The position numbers were made by a program, and so were the translations under genes. From Osedax fenrisi (taxonomy: Eukaryota; Annelida; Polychaeta; Sabellida; Siboglinidae), in the NCBI GenBank assembly GCA_964019155.1, contig OZ025244.1, forward strand, positions 10,462,444-10,526,443: a stretch of 64,000 nt of DNA, read 5' to 3'. How positions within the stretch are numbered: the stretch's first letter is position 1; each line of letters begins with the position of its first letter. Shown here piece by piece: positions 59,993 through 64,000 of this stretch. The notes beneath the pieces were generated by a model that was not told the origin of the DNA, did no database searches, and was given only the letters and a program-made list of their open reading frames with translations.

Positions 59993-60525
59993 TATATATA
60001 TTGTTCTATAGAATGTATTATATATTATTCTATATAGTATTATATAGAACACAATGGAAAGCTGTTGTTAATGGGTGTAGAAAGATCAATATGAAATAGT
60101 AAACAATAGTAGGTGTTATATAACCTGTATATCAATAATTAACAATTGTTACGTTCTAAGTATTTACATGTATTATGCCATTGTTTTGTAGTTGTCTTAT
60201 CATTTTATCATATACGATTGGTTCTATAGAATCATCTATAGATGATAGAAAAATTCACCTTCTTCTTGTACTGGATGTTCTCATTATTCAGGAACTGATC
60301 CATCTCATATGAGTATTTCCAACCTCATACATCGTATTGTTTTAATATAATTGTTATATATATTGTTATTTTTTATTTTTTAATGGATTCATGCAGGAAC
60401 TTAGATAAATTTTTCAATTTTAATTATATATATATATATAATATCTTATCTGATAGTTTGTATTGTGTATTATTTATTGTAATGAAATTATTTTCGTTTT
60501 ATATACAAAACAATGATTCTGGTAA
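59993..60525. other. AT-rich spacer
   Basis: A short frame ends TQWKAVVNGCRKINMK at 60099 but is not in phase with exon C by any visible acceptor. Otherwise nothing seen. Confidence 0.35.
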
Positions 60526-60544
60526 CTGACACTGAACCTATATT

Positions 60545-60812
60545 GATCTTATGAAAACTGAGACTAACACTTAAATGATGCCTTTAATACGCATGAGATA
60601 ATAGCAATGTTTTTGATAGTGTCTGAGAATGAATCGACGGTTTAGGTAACCCATTCTGAGACTTAAACGATGCTTTTGACATTAAGACCGCATCAATTCT
60701 TTAGGTATTTAGACTGAGACTGCATCGATGCTTTGGGTAACCAAGACGGAGACTGCATCGATGCTTTAGGTAGCCGAGACTGAGACTGCATCGATGCTTA
60801 ATATTTGAGCAT
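60545..60812. repeat. 33-bp minisatellite
   Basis: GAGACTGCATCGATGCTTT plus 14 bases repeats with a 33-bp period (clear units from about 60712), with older diverged units upstream (GAGACTTAAACGATGCTTTT). The period is a multiple of three, but stops occur in the frames, so coding use is unlikely. Confidence 0.8.
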
Positions 60813-60849
60813 CATTTACATCCCTAATAGAGGAATTATGTATAATACG

Positions 60850-61260
60850 GGCTAGTGTGTAATACGGGCCACTGCGATATCTCAGTAACTATTGTTCAAA
60901 TCAAAAAAATATATATACAAGATTTATTCAGTTTCATATTTCTATTAATAATGAGTATATTTTATTTTAATATGTGCATTCATAATTCTAATATTGATCA
61001 TTATATCAAAAAATAGTTTACAAATGAAAATTTACTAAATAATAATTTAGATATCAACCATTGTCGTTGATAAATCTACTATTAATTAAATATTTCAAAG
61101 AAATATTGGAAAGTTTAATTAAATATGAAGAATATAAATGTATACATTCTACTTTATATTCAATATTAAGTGTGTGAGGGGTTATTTAACAGGTGTACCA
61201 AATGTTTGCAATACGGGCCACCTAATGTTAGTAATACGGGACACATTACCTATGAAAATG
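60850..61260. mobile_element. Possible relic with TAATACGGG direct repeats
   Basis: TAATACGGGCTAGTG / TAATACGGGCCACTG near 60850-60872 and AATACGGGCCACC / TAATACGGGACAC near 61210-61252. The motif resembles the AATACGGACA repeats of the GGGGAAAG-ended MITEs, but here both sides are in the same orientation, so it is not a simple inverted-repeat element. Confidence 0.4.
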
Positions 61261-61728
61261 CTGAATTCTGTGTGACTATTGTATAATATCTTATCACTGA
61301 AATAAAATGTAATGTAAGTGCGTGCAACATCGTGTGTGTATTCATACTATCAATATACATAATGTTTCTTTATATCGAATATTCATATATGCGTTTATTG
61401 ATAGATCGAACTATTACGAGAGTGTTTATAATGAATATGTACATTATTATCATAGAAATTATAATTATTTGATTCTAATGTATATGATTATTACACCGTA
61501 TGTATTCACGTATACTTATATGTATGTTAATATATACATACATATATATATATATATATATACACTGTATACGCATGAATGCGTCTATGAATATACTCAT
61601 ATATGAATATTCATATGTATTGATATATAAAGGCATATTATATGTTTAAATATATATATAAATTTATAATATTGTACATATATTTGAATATATGAGAAGG
61701 AATATGTTTAATCGTATATGTATGATTG

Positions 61729-61783
<55 letters not shown>

Positions 61784-61812
61784 CAAATATGTATACGCAT
61801 TGATACATACTC

Positions 61813-61880
<68 letters not shown>

Positions 61881-62560
61881 CTAGTAAATGTGATATTATT
61901 TGTAATTATATCAGTGTATCAATTTTAATATTAAATAATAAAATCATAATTGGTATCTATAGATATCTATAAGTATCGATTATAATCGATAATAAATATT
62001 ATATTGAAATATAATTGATATAATATATTAAATATTAAAGCATAATATAAATTTTAATACACAGTATAATTAATATTATCTAAAATTAGTGAGATCGGAA
62101 ATTATTGTTAGCTCATCGAGATGGCATATAATATATATCAATAGATCCTCTCTATAGCGAGGCAATAATTATATGTATATGCATTGTTTGTTTATAATAT
62201 AATTGTGAAAGAAAGTCGTATACGTAGATCTATATATGTTACAATTTATTTCATTTGAAGTAATTATAATATGAATTACTGATTTATTAATGTATGTATT
62301 AATAATAGATATATAATGTATAGTTTACATGTATTATTATTTCTATGGTATTACTATTATAAACCATATGTTTGGTAAATAGTGTATATATAAAAATATA
62401 TGCTTATGATTATATGATATTATTTATAATACATAATTTTAATAATTATATATATATATATATTTGTCAATAAATAATGAATGTTACCTCATTCCCAATA
62501 TACATTCATTATTATATGATTTGATATCATATTATTCTACATATATACATATACCTATAG
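61261..62560. repeat. AT-rich DNA with long (TA)n arrays
   Basis: (TA)n at 61541-61562, 61730-61780 and 61818-61879, with TATG/CATA variants around them. Frames are Tyr-Ile runs. No gene recognised. Confidence 0.8.
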
Positions 62561-62562
62561 GC

Positions 62563-62680
62563 AGGGCCGGCTCAAGGGGGGGGGGGGCAAACCGGACAAT
62601 TGCCCGGGGCCCAACATTTTGGGTGGCCCATAAATTATTTGAGAAACATTATTTTACTATTTATTAAAAAAAATAAATGT
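62563..62680. mobile_element. hAT terminus (CAGGGCCGG type)
   Basis: CAGGGCCGGCTCAAGG is followed by a G run, then CAATTGCCCGGGGCCC and GGGTGGCCCATAAATT, the recognisable end of an abundant hAT-type animal element. No inverted mate or transposase was found, so the body may run beyond the window or be lost. Confidence 0.6.
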
Positions 62681-63363
62681 ATAAACAGTATTTTTTTACA
62701 TTCTATTTTCTTATATACTATTAATTTTAATTAAACAAATAAAAATAATATAATAAATTAATTAAATATAAGTTATTTAGGCATATGAGAAAAGTGAATT
62801 TTACAAAAATTTCGAAAATATTATCTTTTTACTACAATATTTACAGATATAAATTATATTTATATTTATTGAAAATGATATTACATATATATATATAAAA
62901 CTAAAGGATTTTTTTGCAATTAGCTAAATAGTAGGCTACTTACAAGTGAATTATTATATTGACATCACCCTCGTATATCTACATACACACGCCCACAATG
63001 ACGATATTAAAATGAGAACAGGTGAGATATAAATTATTGAAGAAATAAAAATTCAAAATATTATATAGTATATAGTATATCAGTGAACTCAACTCAAGAT
63101 ATATAACATATAGATCAGTTAACAATCGTAATGATATATGCCAAGTAAAGTATGATTATTTAATATTTATTGATTTAAGAATGATATTGGGAGAAAAAGG
63201 ATAAGATATAATTTCTATCTAGAGATTAATTATTACACTGGTAAATATTTAGCTAATGATTTATTAGAATATTTTTTAATAATAATATAAATATAAAAGA
63301 TTATAGAGCTCAAGATTATGACAATGTCAGCAATATTTCTTGAATATTAAATGTAATGCAATA
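62681..63363. other. AT-rich spacer
   Basis: No gene or repeat recognised. It may contain the interior of the hAT element that starts at 62563. Confidence 0.4.
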
Positions 63364-63503
63364 TTTCATAATAAACTATAGGCTAAACCATAACCTAGTC
63401 TATTGGCAATACGGACCCCCTGAGCTGCGCCTTTGTTAAATCTGGTTGGGCAAAATACCGTTGAATCAACTACAATTGCAGCAATATTTTTGGTTTCATA
63501 CAT
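63364..63503 (-). other. Short open frame of unusual composition, unknown
   Basis: The minus strand reads MYETKNIAAIVVDSTVFCPT then RFNKGAAQGVRIANRLGYGL, ending AYSLL and stop. The 46 codons are clearly less AT-biased than the DNA around them. No family recognised and no good splice signals seen. It could be an old exon of a transposon or host gene. Confidence 0.3.
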
Positions 63504-64000
63504 AATCAATATAGTTTATTTAGCAAACCTAAATATATAATTTTTTAACATCTAGATTAAAGAAAGTATATACTATTTTGTATTAAAAGTATTACCTCAT
63601 AAGATGGTCATCACAAGCTAATGCTATTATAATAAAATAACTATAGTGCATTATATTATGGACTTCCTATTATTACATAAGTTATATAACTACGATATAT
63701 ATCTGATATTATATATTTATTAATTTGTGTATAATGTTTTTTAATTAAAATGGTATATAGAGGCAATTTTAGAATACGATCTTATAGTATTATACTTAAA
63801 ATTGAAAAATAATAACTTCTGTCGATTCAGAATTTTAAAATATTAATTTATTATCGTTTAATCTGGTATATTTAAAGTCATCTCCATTCTACTTTATATA
63901 TTTGAGTATTACTTCATAATTATACGTTGATTTTTTTCCACATGTGTGTATATACATACTATTTATATGTGGTTTAAATTTGAAGCGATTCGTATGTGTA
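63504..64000. other. AT-rich end of window
   Basis: Nothing recognised. Confidence 0.4.

Noticed and set aside
60050..60099. TQWKAVVNGCRKINMK as a terminal exon of the candidate host gene
   Set aside because: No acceptor puts it in phase with exon C; the available TATAG acceptor leads to a different frame.

Overview
This is eukaryotic, almost certainly metazoan (invertebrate) nuclear DNA. It is very AT-rich and full of (TA)n microsatellites. The coding remnants have spliceosomal introns (GT..AG, some confirmed by reading-frame continuity) and belong to transposon families typical of animals: PIF/Harbinger with its Myb partner, Merlin, P/THAP, animal Mutator-like, ZBED-type hAT, CR1/L2-like and RTE LINEs, and a Helitron end. 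No bacterial operons, rRNA, tRNA or CRISPR were seen. The species cannot be told from the sequence alone; an AT-rich arthropod, cnidarian or flatworm would all fit.

Layout. 0-4 kb: a hAT-type MITE with a perfect 8-bp target duplication, a MITE with 80-bp near-perfect terminal repeats stuffed with (TA)n, and one and a half copies of a third MITE. 4-16 kb: two same-orientation copies of the last exon of an eIF4E-like gene flank a truncated Merlin transposase, an 8.5-kb PIF/Harbinger element (broken DDE transposase, intact Myb-like partner gene, convergent) and a 1.3-kb non-autonomous relative joined end to end. 17-25 kb: a minus-strand CR1/L2-like LINE split by a 3.8-kb CACTG-ended DNA transposon; taking the insertion out with one TA restores the endonuclease reading frame exactly. 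25.8-39.6 kb: a graveyard of a Mutator-like transposase, a LINE scrap, a plus-strand CR1-like LINE, a P-element transposase, an RTE LINE and TA-target MITEs. 40-46 kb: a LINE 3' end, a pogo/Tigger-like MITE, a ZBED-type hAT relic and a MITE nested inside another MITE. 46.5-59.3 kb: the best candidate for a host gene, three small plus-strand exons in phase, with a roughly 12-kb intron full of fold-back elements, tandem duplications and an RTE scrap. 59.3-64 kb: minisatellite, (TA)n and hAT ends.

Almost every coding segment is a mobile-element product. Intact protein potential is seen only in the Harbinger Myb-like gene (321 codons over four exons) and in the three host exons. Nesting gives a relative time order: LINE before the CACTG-ended element; older GGGGAAAG-ended MITE before GGGGAGGG-ended MITE; the Merlin copy before Harbinger. 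Superfamily names rest on motifs read by eye; no database search was possible.
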